A stretch of DNA of 64,000 nt from Mesorhizobium sp. WSM4904 (GTDB taxonomy: Bacteria; Pseudomonadota; Alphaproteobacteria; Rhizobiales; Rhizobiaceae): NCBI RefSeq assembly GCF_029674545.1, contig NZ_CP121354.1, positions 3,915,001 through 3,979,000 of the forward strand, given 5' to 3'. Positions 1 through 11,800 of the stretch are shown here, one piece after another (position 1 is the first letter of the stretch; each line of letters opens with the position of its first letter). A program made the position numbers and the translations under genes. Under the pieces are notes generated by a model. It did not search any database. It was not told where the DNA came from and worked only from the letters and a program-made list of their open reading frames with translations.

Positions 1-562
1 TGGCCTGCGCGTCGCCGCCGATGAGAGCGGCAAAGACGGCGGTCGTGTTGTCGAAGGACAAGATGTCCGCCTTCGGGAAGGCCTCCTTGGCGGCGGCCTC
101 GTCGGTGGAATTGGACAGCACGGCGATCTTGTAGCCAGGCGCCATCAGCGCCTTGTCCGGCCGTTTGCCGAGGCCGGCTATCGACGCGACCATGCGGATG
201 TCGGCGGCGCCGGTGGGATTGGAGAACACCACCTCGCGGGCACGCTCCGGCGTGTTGGCATAACCGGCCGCGATCAGATCGAAGTCGCCCTTGAGCAGCC
301 GCGCCTTCAGGTCGTTCCATGGTACCTCGACCAGCTTCAATTCAACGCCGAGATCCGAGGCGAGCGCGTTTGTCAGATCGACGTCGTAGCCCGCGAACTT
401 GCCGTCGGCCTTTTTGAGGATCCAAGGCGGATTGATTGCCACACCGACCGTCAGCGTCTTCTGGTCGATGACGCGCTTGAGGCTGTCATCGGCGCGTGCC
501 GGCAAAACAGTCAGCCAGGCAGAAAGAGCAAGTATAATCGTCGCGATTACCTTAGCGCGCAT
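1..562 (-). CDS. Amino-acid ABC transporter periplasmic binding protein (family 3), C-terminus beyond window
   Basis: The gene reads leftwards and runs off the window, so only about 187 N-terminal residues are visible. It opens with a clear Sec signal peptide: a basic MRAK start, a hydrophobic core, and a likely cut after LPARA at residue 24. The mature part has the family 3 solute-binding pattern: KTLTVGVAINPPW, then a GYDVDL segment, then a LLKGDFDLIAAGYANTPER segment that resembles the ligand-binding hinge. Such proteins capture polar amino acids in the periplasm and deliver them to an ABC permease. The permease genes are not in view and the exact ligand cannot be told. The start is the ATG at 562, which places the signal peptide at the N-terminus. 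Confidence 0.88.
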   Translation of the reverse strand, partial: MRAKVIATIILALSAWLTVLPARADDSLKRVIDQKTLTVGVAINPPWILKKADGKFAGYDVDLTNALASDLGVELKLVEVPWNDLKARLLKGDFDLIAAGYANTPERAREVVFSNPTGAADIRMVASIAGLGKRPDKALMAPGYKIAVLSNSTDEAAAKEAFPKADILSFDNTTAVFAALIGGDAQA

Positions 563-652
563 GAATATAACCTCGCTGCTGGCCCCTCTGGTTGTCAGAT
601 TTACACAGAGGTGCCATTCTGTCGATAGCGGACCCCTGACGGAGATTTGCAA

Positions 653-1200
653 ATGTCGGTGCGGATGGCAGTTACCGGTTCGATGATGTTCCTGGCCAGC
701 GCCTTCGGCAATCCGGCAAAACTGTCGCTGCTGCCCGACGCGGCGCAGGCCGCAGGCCCTCAACGCGTGGTCTGCTCCAGCGCGGATTATCGCTATTCCT
801 ATTGCGGGGTCGACACGCGCGGGGGCGTGCAACTGACCAATCGGCTGTCGAAGTCGCGCTGCCAGTACGGCAGCAGCTGGGGCTACGACGGCGGCGGCAT
901 CTGGGTCGACAAGGGCTGTTCGGCCGAATTCGTGGTCGCCGGGTCCGGCCGCAGGCCGTCCCCGGCGACGCGGCGGCGGCGATCATCGTCGGGGGCATTG
1001 TCGGCGCGATCCTCGACAACAACAACCGCCACGGCCACCATTCGGACAATTACTATCCGAGGCCCCAGCCGCGGCGCGACGATCAATGGATCGACCCGAC
1101 GCCGCAATTCGACAGGGACGGCAATCCCAATTTCGATACCCACGGCAACTATCAGGGATGCCACGGTGTCGGCTGCATGGTGGACGATCCGGACGAATGA
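653..1200 (+). pseudogene. DUF3011 exported protein gene with a frameshift
   Basis: The first part reads in one frame from the ATG at 653, which is preceded by a GGAG site. It gives a signal peptide (likely cut after AAQA) and a DUF3011-like domain with spaced cysteines (VVCSS, YSYCGVD, SRCQYG, DKGCSAEF). The natural C-terminus lies in another frame: after about position 963 it continues as GDAAAAIIVGGIVGAILDN, a hydrophobic glycine-rich helix, then an Asp/Asn-rich tail ending in MVDDPDE at 1200. Adding one C to the CCCC run at 960-963 would join both halves as ...RRPSPGDAAAA. The gene is therefore either broken by a one-base deletion or carries a sequencing error. The family's function is unknown. 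Read on without the shift, the first frame gives a low-complexity Arg/Thr/Ser-rich tail to 1312, which is not credible. Confidence 0.75.
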
Positions 1201-1250
1201 TCGCGTCGCCAAGGTCTGCGTGCTGAACTCCAGACGCGTCCGGCCGTTGC

Positions 1251-1679
1251 CTATCGGGGACCCATTGTCATGCAAAGGACGATGTTGGAATGGCCTTCGG
1301 GCCACCCGATGAATTCGGCCATACGCTCGAAGCCGGCCTTTTCGTAGAGGCCCGGCGCCTGGAAGTCGTGCGTCGTGACCCACACGCGCCGCGCGCCGCG
1401 AGCGGCGGCCTCGGAGACAAAAGCATCGAGCAGCTTCCTGCCATGGCCGACACCTCGGCAGGTTTCCTCGACCCACATCAGCTCGAGCTCGGCGATCCCC
1501 GCCCAGGAATAACCGGCGGCGACGCCGACGGCGCATCCATTTTCGTCTCGCAACGCAAAGATCAGGTTCCGGTCATCGTCGCGGCCGACAAGGCGCCGGT
1601 TGCCACCGTTCAAGCGCTCCTCGATGGCATCGAGTTCGGTCGGCGCCAGATCATGCTCGGCCAGCAGGCGAGGGGTCAT
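1251..1679 (-). CDS. GNAT family N-acetyltransferase
   Basis: A 142-residue protein with the GNAT fold pattern. The central strand and acetyl-CoA loop read ELELMWVEETCRGVGHGRKLL, in which RGVGHG matches the Q/RxxGxG/A pyrophosphate-binding motif. The end carries GLYEKAGFERMAEF, the usual YEKxGF motif. It should transfer an acetyl group from acetyl-CoA to an amine. The acceptor cannot be inferred. The ATG at 1679 overlaps the stop codon of the upstream molybdoenzyme gene by one base (TGATG), so the two are probably translated together and share the promoter of the cytochrome b gene. A functional link to the redox pair is not evident. Confidence 0.85.
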   Translation of the reverse strand: MTPRLLAEHDLAPTELDAIEERLNGGNRRLVGRDDDRNLIFALRDENGCAVGVAAGYSWAGIAELELMWVEETCRGVGHGRKLLDAFVSEAAARGARRVWVTTHDFQAPGLYEKAGFERMAEFIGWPEGHSNIVLCMTMGPR

Positions 1680-2488
1680 CAAATGCCGCCATACCAGTCG
1701 TAGCCATTGTCTTCCCAATAGCCGCCGCGGCCGCCGCCGATATTGGCGAAGCTGTCGACCAGCTCGATCTTGTGAATGTATTTCGGCATCTTGTAGCCGA
1801 GCTGGCGCTCGACGCGGACGCGCAGCGGCGCGCCGTTCTCGACCGGCAGCGGCTTGCCATTGAGGCCATAGGCCAGGATGGTCTGCGGGTGGCGGGCGTC
1901 GATCAGGTCGATGGTGCCGTAATATTTGATGTCGCCCGACAGGCTTTGCTCGATCGTGTCGAGGCAATGGAACATGACGTAGCGCGCCTCAGGCTTCACC
2001 ACGGCCTGGTCGAGCACCAGCGACAATGGCGTGCCGGTCCATTTGGCGATGCAGCTCCAGCCTTCGACGCAGTCGTGGCGCGTGATCTGGGTGCGGCTCG
2101 GCATGTTCTGCAATTGCTCGCGGGTGAGCGACAGCGGTTTTTCGACGAGGCCGGCCACCTCCAGGCGCCAATCGGCGAAATTGTTGGCGAGCAGACCCTT
2201 GTAGGTGTCGTCGTCGGGCGCGGTGACGCCGTTCGGCCGCTGCGGTTGGCGGATATCGGCCTCGGTGAATTCCGGCGCCAGCGCGTCGCGGCCGGCAAGC
2301 AGGCGCTGCGCACGCCAGGTCAGGCCATTGGCGTTTTCGAGGAAGCTGCGCAGGCCGCCGCCGATGCCAAGGCCACTGTCGAAGGCGTCGCAGCCCGACA
2401 GCGCGATGCCCGACAGCCCCAGGCTGGCGGAGGTCAGGAACTTTCTTCGGTTCATCTGGAACTTGGGGCTGATCTGGAATTTTGCCAT
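1679..2488 (-). CDS. Periplasmic molybdopterin-dependent oxidoreductase (sulfite oxidase/MsrP superfamily)
   Basis: A 269-residue protein with a twin-arginine type leader (NRRKFLTS near residues 13-20, then a hydrophobic stretch ending SGC) and a sulfite-oxidase-type molybdopterin domain. The likely molybdenum ligand is Cys140 in RHDCVEGWSC. The tail (GAPLRVRVERQLGYKMPKYI) is typical of the family. Enzymes of this group reduce or oxidise sulfur or other oxo substrates in the periplasm, and MsrP repairs oxidised methionine. The start chosen is the ATG at 2488, with a GAGAGGAG site upstream; the internal ATG before NRRKFL has no such site. It lies one base after the stop of the cytochrome b gene, which probably supplies its electrons. 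Whether it is a true MsrP or a related enzyme is uncertain. Confidence 0.85.
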   Translation of the reverse strand: MAKFQISPKFQMNRRKFLTSASLGLSGIALSGCDAFDSGLGIGGGLRSFLENANGLTWRAQRLLAGRDALAPEFTEADIRQPQRPNGVTAPDDDTYKGLLANNFADWRLEVAGLVEKPLSLTREQLQNMPSRTQITRHDCVEGWSCIAKWTGTPLSLVLDQAVVKPEARYVMFHCLDTIEQSLSGDIKYYGTIDLIDARHPQTILAYGLNGKPLPVENGAPLRVRVERQLGYKMPKYIHKIELVDSFANIGGGRGGYWEDNGYDWYGGI

Positions 2489-2489
2489 G

Positions 2490-3362
2490 TCAGGCGCTCC
2501 TCTCGGTTGGCTGGTCGCGCTTCGTTGGCGGATCGGTCCGGTACCAGCCGGTGATGATCGAGCGCAGCTCGTTGATCGGGCCGGCTGCCATGATCATCAG
2601 CATGTGGATGATGAAGAAGAGAACGAGCAGCACCATGATGGTGAAGTGGATGGTGCGCGCCGTCTGCCGGCCACCCAGGATTTCATTGAGCCAGGGCAGC
2701 ACCGAATCCATGCTCGGCGACATGGCAAGGCCGGTCGCGATCATCAGCGGCAGGAGCACGAAGAGCACGCCGCCATAGGCCATTTTCTGCAGCGTGTTGT
2801 AGTCACGCGTGTGATGGAACTTCAGCTTCGCGTGGTCGACGATATCGCGCGGCAGCTTGCGCAGATCATCCAGGCGAGGGGCAAGGTCGCGGCGGATATG
2901 GCCGTTGACGAGGCCGGCGACCAGCCAGATCAGCAAGGTGGCGGAAAGCACCCAGGCGAAGAAGAAATGCACGACGCGCGCGGTGCCGAGATCGTAGTAG
3001 GACGGTATCGTCGCCCAGGCAGGGAATGCACGCGGCGTCTCCTGTCCAGGAGGGCCCGACCAGCCGAGCACGCCGGTGGTGTCGAAACGGTGACCGAAGA
3101 CTTCGGTGTAGCCGCGCGGGCCGTTGTCGGTGTCCTCCGCGCCGATCTGGAGGATCGTATTGTTGAACGCGAAGCCGGACTGCTTGCCTATGTAGAGCTG
3201 CGGACGAGCGTTGAAGATCTGCAGGCCCGAGAGCAGCATGAAGAACAGCGAGATGGCCCACAGCCAGTGGGTCAGCCGTGTCCAGCGCGACTGCCGGTAG
3301 ATGAGGGTCGTGTCCTTCGCGTCCGCCTGGGCGGCGGGTTGGCTCGTGCCAGCAGAATCCAT
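2490..3362 (-). CDS. Membrane cytochrome b (b561/thiosulfate-reductase type), electron partner of the molybdoenzyme
   Basis: A 290-residue integral membrane protein with about four hydrophobic helices and histidines placed as heme ligands (LTHWLWA near residue 32, VVHFFFAW, IHFTIMV, IIHMLMIM). An unusually long soluble segment of about 80 residues, rich in Gly and Pro (PRGYTEVFGHRFDTTGV), lies between the first and second helices. Such cytochromes carry electrons from the quinone pool to a periplasmic molybdoenzyme, which fits the gene directly downstream. It is not the six-helix MsrQ form. The ATG at 3362 is preferred over one at 3380 because GGAGG sits five bases before it. This is the first gene of a probable three-gene operon ending with the acetyltransferase at 1251. 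Confidence 0.85.
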   Translation of the reverse strand: MDSAGTSQPAAQADAKDTTLIYRQSRWTRLTHWLWAISLFFMLLSGLQIFNARPQLYIGKQSGFAFNNTILQIGAEDTDNGPRGYTEVFGHRFDTTGVLGWSGPPGQETPRAFPAWATIPSYYDLGTARVVHFFFAWVLSATLLIWLVAGLVNGHIRRDLAPRLDDLRKLPRDIVDHAKLKFHHTRDYNTLQKMAYGGVLFVLLPLMIATGLAMSPSMDSVLPWLNEILGGRQTARTIHFTIMVLLVLFFIIHMLMIMAAGPINELRSIITGWYRTDPPTKRDQPTERSA

Positions 3363-3461
3363 TCTATCCTCCGGCCGCATGATCCCACGGCCTCTTCAGG
3401 GCATTGTCTTTTCCCCAATACGTCGCGGCGCAAGGCAATGTTTCATGCGATCACGTATTTA

Positions 3462-4139
3462 TTACGGAGCGCCCAGGCTGACCGCGAGATTGACCGCGGC
3501 GGCCACGATCACCGTGTTGAAGAAAAACGTCAGGATCGAATGAATGAGTACGACCTGGCGCATGTGCGAGGTCGTGATCGCGGTGTCGGCCGTTTGCGCG
3601 GTCATGCCGATGACCGTCGCGAAATAGAGGAAATCCCAGCCTTCCGGCCTTTTGTCACCGGGGAAATCAAGGCCGCCGCCCGGAATCTTCTTGTTGGTTT
3701 TCTCGTCGATTTGATCGCCGTCCACCCAATAGACATGCGCGTAGTGCAGCGCCGCCATGGCATGGATGGTGAACCAGCCAAGCGGGATCGACAGCATCGC
3801 GAACAGAATCTCCAGCGGATGCGCGGCATCCTTTTGGTTGATGAGCTGAAACAGCGAGCCGATGGCGATACCCACGACGAAGAGCGTGACGGCAAAAATC
3901 AGCAGCACCGGAAGGTCAGTGGCGCGCGCGTTCTTGCTGAGATAGCGGCCTGTAAGCCTCGGCATCAGGGCGAGGACCAGAATGATGAAGGTCAAAAAGA
4001 ACACGTTGGCGCCGATCGAGTAGGGAAGCGGCAGGCGCAAAAGCAGTGCAAGAAGCAGCGCGACGATGCCGATGGCCGCGGCCAAAGCGAACTGCATGTG
4101 CCGATGCATCGGCGTCTTGACGGATGTGTCGTCACCCAT
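3462..4139 (-). CDS. DUF1345 integral membrane protein
   Basis: A 225-residue protein with five likely membrane helices. The C-terminal signature FLYFATVIGMTAQTADTAI, followed by a helix with FFFNTVIVAAAVNL, is typical of DUF1345. The function of the family is not established; the signature looks a little like a channel pore segment, but that is only an impression. It reads in the same direction as the cytochrome b gene, with about 100 bases between them, so transcription could be shared or separate. The start at 4139 puts a short basic N-terminus (MHRHM) before the first helix. Confidence 0.82.
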   Translation of the reverse strand: MGDDTSVKTPMHRHMQFALAAAIGIVALLLALLLRLPLPYSIGANVFFLTFIILVLALMPRLTGRYLSKNARATDLPVLLIFAVTLFVVGIAIGSLFQLINQKDAAHPLEILFAMLSIPLGWFTIHAMAALHYAHVYWVDGDQIDEKTNKKIPGGGLDFPGDKRPEGWDFLYFATVIGMTAQTADTAITTSHMRQVVLIHSILTFFFNTVIVAAAVNLAVSLGAP

Positions 4140-4164
4140 GGCCGGCCTCTGAAAGGCGTTCGGA

Positions 4165-4632
4165 TCAATCCGGTGTGGCGGATTTGAAGGCCCGCCGCAA
4201 GATGCGGTCGAGCTCGCCGAGAAAGTTCGACCTGTCCTTCTGTGTGAAGGCGGCGTTGAAGCCACGGCTTTCGCCGGTCTCTCGCAGATGCTGCTTGAGA
4301 TCGCGCATCGCCACCGCCATGCCGATGGTCTCGGGCGTGAAGGGGCGGCCTGTAGGCCCCAGCACATGCGCGCCGAGCGCTACCGTGCGCGCGGCAAGCG
4401 GGATATCGGCCGTCACGACGATGTCGTTGGGCCTGGCATTCTCGACGATCCAGTCGTCCGCGGCATCCGCGCCCTTGGAGACGACGACGTTGCGGATCAT
4501 CGGATCGCGCGACGGGCGCAGCCCGCCATTGGATACATAGGTGACGACGACACCATGGCGCTCCGCAACCTTCTCGACCTCGGCTTTCACCGGGCAGGCG
4601 TCGGCATCGACGTAGATGATGGGCGCAGGCAA
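4165..4632 (-). CDS. YaiI/YqxD family protein (DUF188, UPF0178)
   Basis: The protein begins with the family hallmark IIYVDADACPVKAEVEKVA, followed by VSNGGLRPSRDP and DDWIVENARPNDIVVTADIPLA, the acidic residues of a PIN/NYN-like nuclease fold. The function of the family is not established. No ATG fits. TTG at 4632 is chosen because GGAAAG lies just upstream and the domain begins a few residues later. Longer TTG starts at 4644 and 4668 are possible, but the latter lies inside the hairpin that follows gfa. The stop lies close before the DUF1345 start, so the two may be cotranscribed. Confidence 0.8.
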   Translation of the reverse strand: MPAPIIYVDADACPVKAEVEKVAERHGVVVTYVSNGGLRPSRDPMIRNVVVSKGADAADDWIVENARPNDIVVTADIPLAARTVALGAHVLGPTGRPFTPETIGMAVAMRDLKQHLRETGESRGFNAAFTQKDRSNFLGELDRILRRAFKSATPD

Positions 4633-4640
4633 TCGTCTTT

Positions 4641-4672
4641 CCAAATGTACAAGGGGCCAAATGTGCAAGGGG
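4641..4672. repeat. Tandem 16-base repeat (two units)
   Basis: Two adjacent units, 4641-4656 and 4657-4672, each CCAAATGTnCAAGGGG, differ at one base. They lie between the YaiI-family start and the gfa stop. The second unit supplies one arm of the hairpin at 4666-4693. A recent local duplication is the simplest explanation. Confidence 0.85.
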
Positions 4673-4693
4673 CCGGCGAAGGCCGGCCCCTTG
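4666..4693 (-). terminator. Strong hairpin downstream of gfa
   Basis: Two perfect 12-base arms (CAAGGGGCCGGC and its complement) flank a four-base loop. The hairpin lies about 20 bases past the gfa stop in the direction of transcription. Only a weak T-rich stretch follows (CACATTTGG), so it may end transcription inefficiently or mainly protect the 3' end of the mRNA. Confidence 0.65.
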
Positions 4694-4712
4694 CCTGAAA
4701 TTTCGGGAATTG

Positions 4713-5282
4713 TCAGGCCGCCAAGGCGCCTGACTTCTTGGCCGTCCAGGTGGCGATGTAGTCCATCAAGCCTGGGTTGAGGCAGTCATAGGGTTCGAGC
4801 CCGATCGACTTCAGCTGGGCGCGGATGCCGGCCATGCGGCTCGGGTCGACGCCGGATTCGATGATCGAGGAGACGAAGGCGGCGAAGCCAGGCGGCGACC
4901 AGCCGTCCTCCTCGAAGCGCTCGGGATGGATGAAGGACAGGCCCTTGAAGGGATGGTCGCGCTCGACCGGGCCGTACATGTGCACGCCGCAGCCGGTGCA
5001 GGCATGGCGCTGGATCAGCGCCGCCGGATCGACCACCTTCAGCTTGTCGCCGTTCTCGGTGACGGTGACGTCGCTTGTGCCGGCAACCGCCACCACCGAG
5101 AAGATCGCCCCTTCCGGCTTCCAGCACTTGGTGCAGCCGCAGGCGTGGTTGTGGGCGATCTGGCCCTTGACCTTCACCCTCACCGGATTGCTGGTGCAGG
5201 CGCAGACCAGCGTGCCGCCAGCAAAGGAAGCGCTTTCCTTCGGCAGGCCGTTGTCGATCTTCGGATGCAGTTTCTCCGCCAT
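4713..5282 (-). CDS. gfa: S-(hydroxymethyl)glutathione synthase (glutathione-dependent formaldehyde-activating enzyme)
   Basis: A 189-residue cytoplasmic zinc protein. It speeds the joining of formaldehyde to glutathione, making the substrate for the dehydrogenase encoded just upstream. Family motifs are [31 protein letters not shown] with CxxC zinc ligands, and [20 protein letters not shown]. The length matches the Paracoccus-type enzyme. The gene is about 67 bases downstream of adhC on the same strand and is probably cotranscribed with it. A second, much shorter GFA-superfamily gene lies far away at 55381 and is not the same enzyme. Confidence 0.95.
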   Translation of the reverse strand: MAEKLHPKIDNGLPKESASFAGGTLVCACTSNPVRVKVKGQIAHNHACGCTKCWKPEGAIFSVVAVAGTSDVTVTENGDKLKVVDPAALIQRHACTGCGVHMYGPVERDHPFKGLSFIHPERFEEDGWSPPGFAAFVSSIIESGVDPSRMAGIRAQLKSIGLEPYDCLNPGLMDYIATWTAKKSGALAA

Positions 5283-5349
5283 TTACACTTCCTCCCATGT
5301 TGACCACAAAGGGCGCGGGCGGTTCGGGCCGCGGCCTAGCGGCATTGCT

Positions 5350-6477
5350 TCAGTAAACCACGACACTGCGGATCGACTTGCCCTCATGCATGAGGTCGAA
5401 GCCCTTGTTGATGTCCTCCAGCTTCAGCGTATGGGTGATCATCGGATCGATCTGGATCTTCTTTTCCATGTACCAGTCGACGATCCTGGGCACGTCGGTG
5501 CGGCCGCGCGCGCCGCCGAAGGCGGTGCCCATCCAAGTGCGGCCGGTGACCAGCTGGAAGGGCCTGGTCGCAATCTCCTGGCCGGCGCCGGCGACGCCGA
5601 TGATGACCGACTTGCCCCAGCCGCGATGCGAGGCCTCCAGCGCCTGGCGCATCACCTTGGTGTTGCCGGTGCAGTCGAAGGTGTAGTCGGCGCCGCCGAT
5701 CTGGTCGGCGCCGCGCTTGGTCATGTTGACCAGGTAAGGCACGATGTCGCCGTCGATCTCCTTCGGATTGACGAAATGCGTCATGCCGAACTTCTCGCCC
5801 CAGGCCTTCTTGTCGTTGTTTACATCGACGCCGATGATCATGTCGGCGCCGGCAAGCCGAAGACCCTGGATGACGTTCAAGCCGATGCCGCCGAGGCCGA
5901 AGACCACCGCGGTCGCGCCCTGCTCGACCTTGGCCGTGTTGATGACCGCACCGATGCCGGTGGTCACCCCGCAGCCGATGTAGCAGATCTTGTCGAAGGG
6001 AGCGTCGGGATTGACCTTGGCAATCGCGATCTCCGGCAGCACGGTGAAGTTGGAGAAGGTCGAGCAGCCCATATAGTGGAAGAGCTTTTCGCCATCGACC
6101 GAGAAGCGCGAGGTGCCGTCGGGCATCAACCCTTGCCCCTGCGTGGCGCGGATGGCGGTGCACAGGTTGGTCTTGCGCGACAAACACGACGGGCACTGCC
6201 GGCATTCGGGCGTGTAGAGCGGGATGACATGGTCGCCCTTCTTGACCGAGGTCACGCCCTTGCCGACGTCGACGACGATGCCGGCCCCCTCATGGCCCAG
6301 GATCGCCGGAAAAATGCCTTCCGGGTCGGCGCCCGACAGCGTGAACTCGTCGGTGTGGCAAATGCCGGTCGCCTTCACCTCGACCAGCACCTCGCCCTCG
6401 CGCGGCCCCTCGAGGTCCACCTCCATGATCTCAAGCGGCTTTCCCGCACCAACGGCAACTGCGGCTCGCGTTTTCAT
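5350..6477 (-). CDS. adhC: S-(hydroxymethyl)glutathione dehydrogenase / class III alcohol dehydrogenase
   Basis: A 375-residue zinc alcohol dehydrogenase that oxidises S-hydroxymethylglutathione to S-formylglutathione with NAD. Catalytic zinc ligands are Cys40 (TGICHTDEF) and His62 (GHEGAGIV). The structural zinc lobe has Cys92, 95, 98 and 106 (ECRQCPSC...NLC). The Rossmann motif is [14 protein letters not shown], and the tail [13 protein letters not shown] is standard for the class. The ATG at 6477 follows a GGAGG site and gives the usual family length; a longer reading to 6498 only adds unconserved residues. With gfa it forms a formaldehyde detoxification unit. Formylglutathione hydrolase is not in the window. 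Confidence 0.96.
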   Translation of the reverse strand: MKTRAAVAVGAGKPLEIMEVDLEGPREGEVLVEVKATGICHTDEFTLSGADPEGIFPAILGHEGAGIVVDVGKGVTSVKKGDHVIPLYTPECRQCPSCLSRKTNLCTAIRATQGQGLMPDGTSRFSVDGEKLFHYMGCSTFSNFTVLPEIAIAKVNPDAPFDKICYIGCGVTTGIGAVINTAKVEQGATAVVFGLGGIGLNVIQGLRLAGADMIIGVDVNNDKKAWGEKFGMTHFVNPKEIDGDIVPYLVNMTKRGADQIGGADYTFDCTGNTKVMRQALEASHRGWGKSVIIGVAGAGQEIATRPFQLVTGRTWMGTAFGGARGRTDVPRIVDWYMEKKIQIDPMITHTLKLEDINKGFDLMHEGKSIRSVVVY

Positions 6478-6742
6478 GAGGCATTCCTCCCAAGACAATC
6501 TTCAAAGTTTCGGCTTATGGCAGGCTGTCAGGCCTGCCCGGCGAGGCATGTACCGCCTGCCGTTTATCATGCGCCCACCGCCACCTTATCGGGTTCGAGG
6601 ATGGCGGCCAACGTCTCTTGCGACGTTTTTCGGCGCGGTTTCCGCAATCGGTATCGGGCGCCGAGGCCAGGGCTGCAGACACTTGAGACGCGCCGGAATT
6701 GTCCATAGAACTGGGCGGCTTTGCCGGAGGGACGACATCCGA

Positions 6743-8755
<2,013 letters not shown>

Positions 8756-8854
8756 CGGCTTTGCTGTGCGCAGGCGAAGGCTGGACTCGCATCGCGCGCT
8801 TGCGGACAATACATCTCACCCGAATGTTGAGTCCTTTCGAGCGACACGAGCCCC

Positions 8855-11800
8855 ATGGCGGATGAACGACTTCCACGCGACCCGTTGCAGCGCGAGGCAG
8901 CGGTAAAGGCTGCTCAACCGGAAGCGCAGGCGCGGACCTTCATCCATCTGCGCGTGCATTCGGCCTATTCGCTGCTCGAGGGCGCCTTGCAGCTCGGCGC
9001 CATCGTCGGACATGCGGTCAAGGACGAAGCGCCGGCGATCGCGGTGACCGACACCAACAATCTGTTCGGCGCGCTCGAATTCGCCCAGAAGGCTGTCAAG
9101 GATGGTATCCAGCCGATCATCGGCTGCCAGATCGACCTTGCCTTTGCCGGCGAAGCGACCGATGCCCAGCGCGACCGCCGCCGGCATGGCCCCGAGATGT
9201 CGCCGATCGTGCTGATCGCCGCCAGCGAGGCCGGCTATGCCAACCTGGTTCGGCTGATCAGCAAGGTTTATCTGGAGACGCCGCCCGGCGAGCCCGTGCA
9301 TCTGACCAGCGCCATGCTGGAAGGCCATTGCGATGGCTTGATCTGCCTGACCGGCGGCCCGCGCGGCCCGATAGGCAGCGCGCTCAAGGCGGACCGCCGC
9401 GACCTTGCCGAGCAGCGGCTGCTCTTCCTCAAGGGCCTGTTCGGCGACAGGCTCTATGTCGAGCTGGAGCGGGTCGCCGGCTATGACCGCATGGTCGAGA
9501 AGTCGACGGTCGACCTTGCCTACACCCACGCATTGCCGCTGGTCGCAACCAACGAGGCTTTTTTCTCCAAGCGCGAAGACTATGAGGCGCATGACGCGCT
9601 GATTGCGATTGCCGAAGGCTCGGTGGTGGCCGCCGACAACCGCAGGCGGCTTTCGCCGGACAATTTCCTGCGCAGCCAGGCCGAGATGGCGCGGCTGTTC
9701 TCGGACCTTCCGGAAGCGATCGATAATACGGTCGAGATCGCCATGCGCTGCGCCTACTATCCGAAGAACCGCAGCCCGATCCTGCCGCGCTTCACCGGCG
9801 CCGACGCCGCCGACAAGGACGCGGCCGAGAAGGCGGAAGCGGCGGAACTCGCGCGCCAGGCACGCGAAGGTCTGGAGGCGCGGCTTGCCAAGCATGGGCC
9901 GACGCCCGGCTATACGGAGGAGCAGTATCGCGAGCGGCTCGAATTCGAGCTCGGCATCATCGAGAAGATGAAGTTCCCCGGCTACTTCCTGATTGTTGCC
10001 GACTTCATCAAATGGGCAAAGGCGCAAGGCATTCCGGTTGGTCCTGGGCGCGGCTCGGGCGCCGGCTCGCTGGTCGCCTATTCCACCACCATCACCGACA
10101 TCGACCCGCTGCGCTTCTCGCTGCTGTTCGAGCGCTTCCTCAATCCGGACCGCGTCTCGATGCCGGACTTCGACATCGACTTCTGCCAGGACCGGCGCGA
10201 GGAGGTCATCCGCTACGTCCAGCAGAAATACGGCCGCGATCAGGTCGGCCAGATCATCACCTTCGGAACGCTGCAGGCGCGCGCCGTGCTGCGCGACGTC
10301 GGCCGCGTGCTGCAGATGCCCTACGGCCAGGTCGACAAGCTCTCCAAGATGGTGCCGCAGAACCCGGCCAATCCGGTCAAGCTGGCGGATGCCATCGCCA
10401 ACGAGCCACGTTTCGCCGAGGAGGCCGAGAAGGAGCCGATCGTCCAGACGCTGCTCGACACGGCGCAGAAGCTGGAGGGCCTCTACCGCCATGCCTCGAC
10501 CCATGCCGCCGGCATCGTCATCGGCGACCGGCCGCTGTCCGAACTGGTGCCGATGTACCGCGATCCGCGGTCGGACATGCCGGTCACCCAGTTCAACATG
10601 AAATATGTCGAGCAGGCGGGGCTGGTTAAGTTCGACTTCCTCGGCCTGAAGACGCTGACCGTGCTGGAAACGGCGGTGAAGCTCATCCGCCGGCGCGGCG
10701 TCGACATCGACCTTGCCCGCATTCCGCTCGACGACAAGGACACCTACGCCATGTTGTCGCGCGGCGAGGTGGTCGGCGTGTTCCAGGTTGAAAGTGCCGG
10801 CATGCGCAAGGCGCTGATCGGCATGCGGCCGGACTGCATCGAGGACATCATCGCGCTGGTGGCGCTCTACCGCCCCGGCCCGATGGAGAACATCCCGACC
10901 TACAACGCCAGAAAGCATGGCGAGGAGGAGATGGCCTCGATCCATCCCAAGATCGACCATCTGGTGAAGGAGACGCAGGGCGTCATCGTCTATCAGGAAC
11001 AGGTGATGCAGATCGCGCAGGAGCTTTCCGGCTATTCGCTCGGCGAAGCCGATCTGCTGCGCCGCGCCATGGGCAAGAAGATCCGCGCCGAGATGGACAA
11101 GCAGCGCGAGCGCTTCGTCTCCGGCGCCGTCGAACGCGGCGTTGCCAAGCCGCAGGCCGACTTCATCTTCGACCTCTTGGCCAAATTCGCCGACTACGGC
11201 TTCAACAAGTCGCACGCCGCCGCATACGCCGTCGTTTCCTACCAGACCGCCTATCTCAAGGCGCATTACCCGGTCGAGTTCCTGGCGGCGTCGATGACGC
11301 TCGACATGAGCAACACCGACAAGCTGGCCGATTTCCGGCAGGACGCGCTGCGCCTCGGCATCGAGGTGGTGGCGCCATCGGTGATGACCAGTTTCCGCCC
11401 CTTCGAAGTCGGCGAAAACAAGATCTTCTACTCGCTGGCGGCGCTCAAAGGTGTCGGCGACGCGGCGGTCGAGCACATCGTGGCCGTGCGCGGCGAAAAG
11501 CCATTCAAGAGCCTTGCCGATTTCTGCGAGCGCGTCGATCCGAAGATCGTCGGCAAGCGCGTCTTCGAGAGCCTGATCATGGCCGGCGCGCTGGACTGCT
11601 TCGGGCATGATCGCGCCGTGATGATGGCCGGCGTCGAGCGGATGATGGGGCTGGCCTCGCTGGCGCAGCAGAACGCCATCTCCGGCCAGGCCGACATCTT
11701 TGGCGCATCGCTTGGGAGCCAGTCGCAGGCGCTCAACCTGCCGGCAACCGAGCCCTGGCTAGCCGCCGACCGGCTGCACCGGGAATTCCAGGTGGTCGGC

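Noticed and set aside
2205-4187. 660-codon open frame on the plus strand
   Set aside because: It lies opposite three well-supported genes and its translation is rich in Arg, His, Asp and Gln with no domain. It is a shadow of high GC codon use.
8816-11608. 930-codon open frame on the minus strand
   Set aside because: Complementary to dnaE, whose motifs are all intact on the plus strand.
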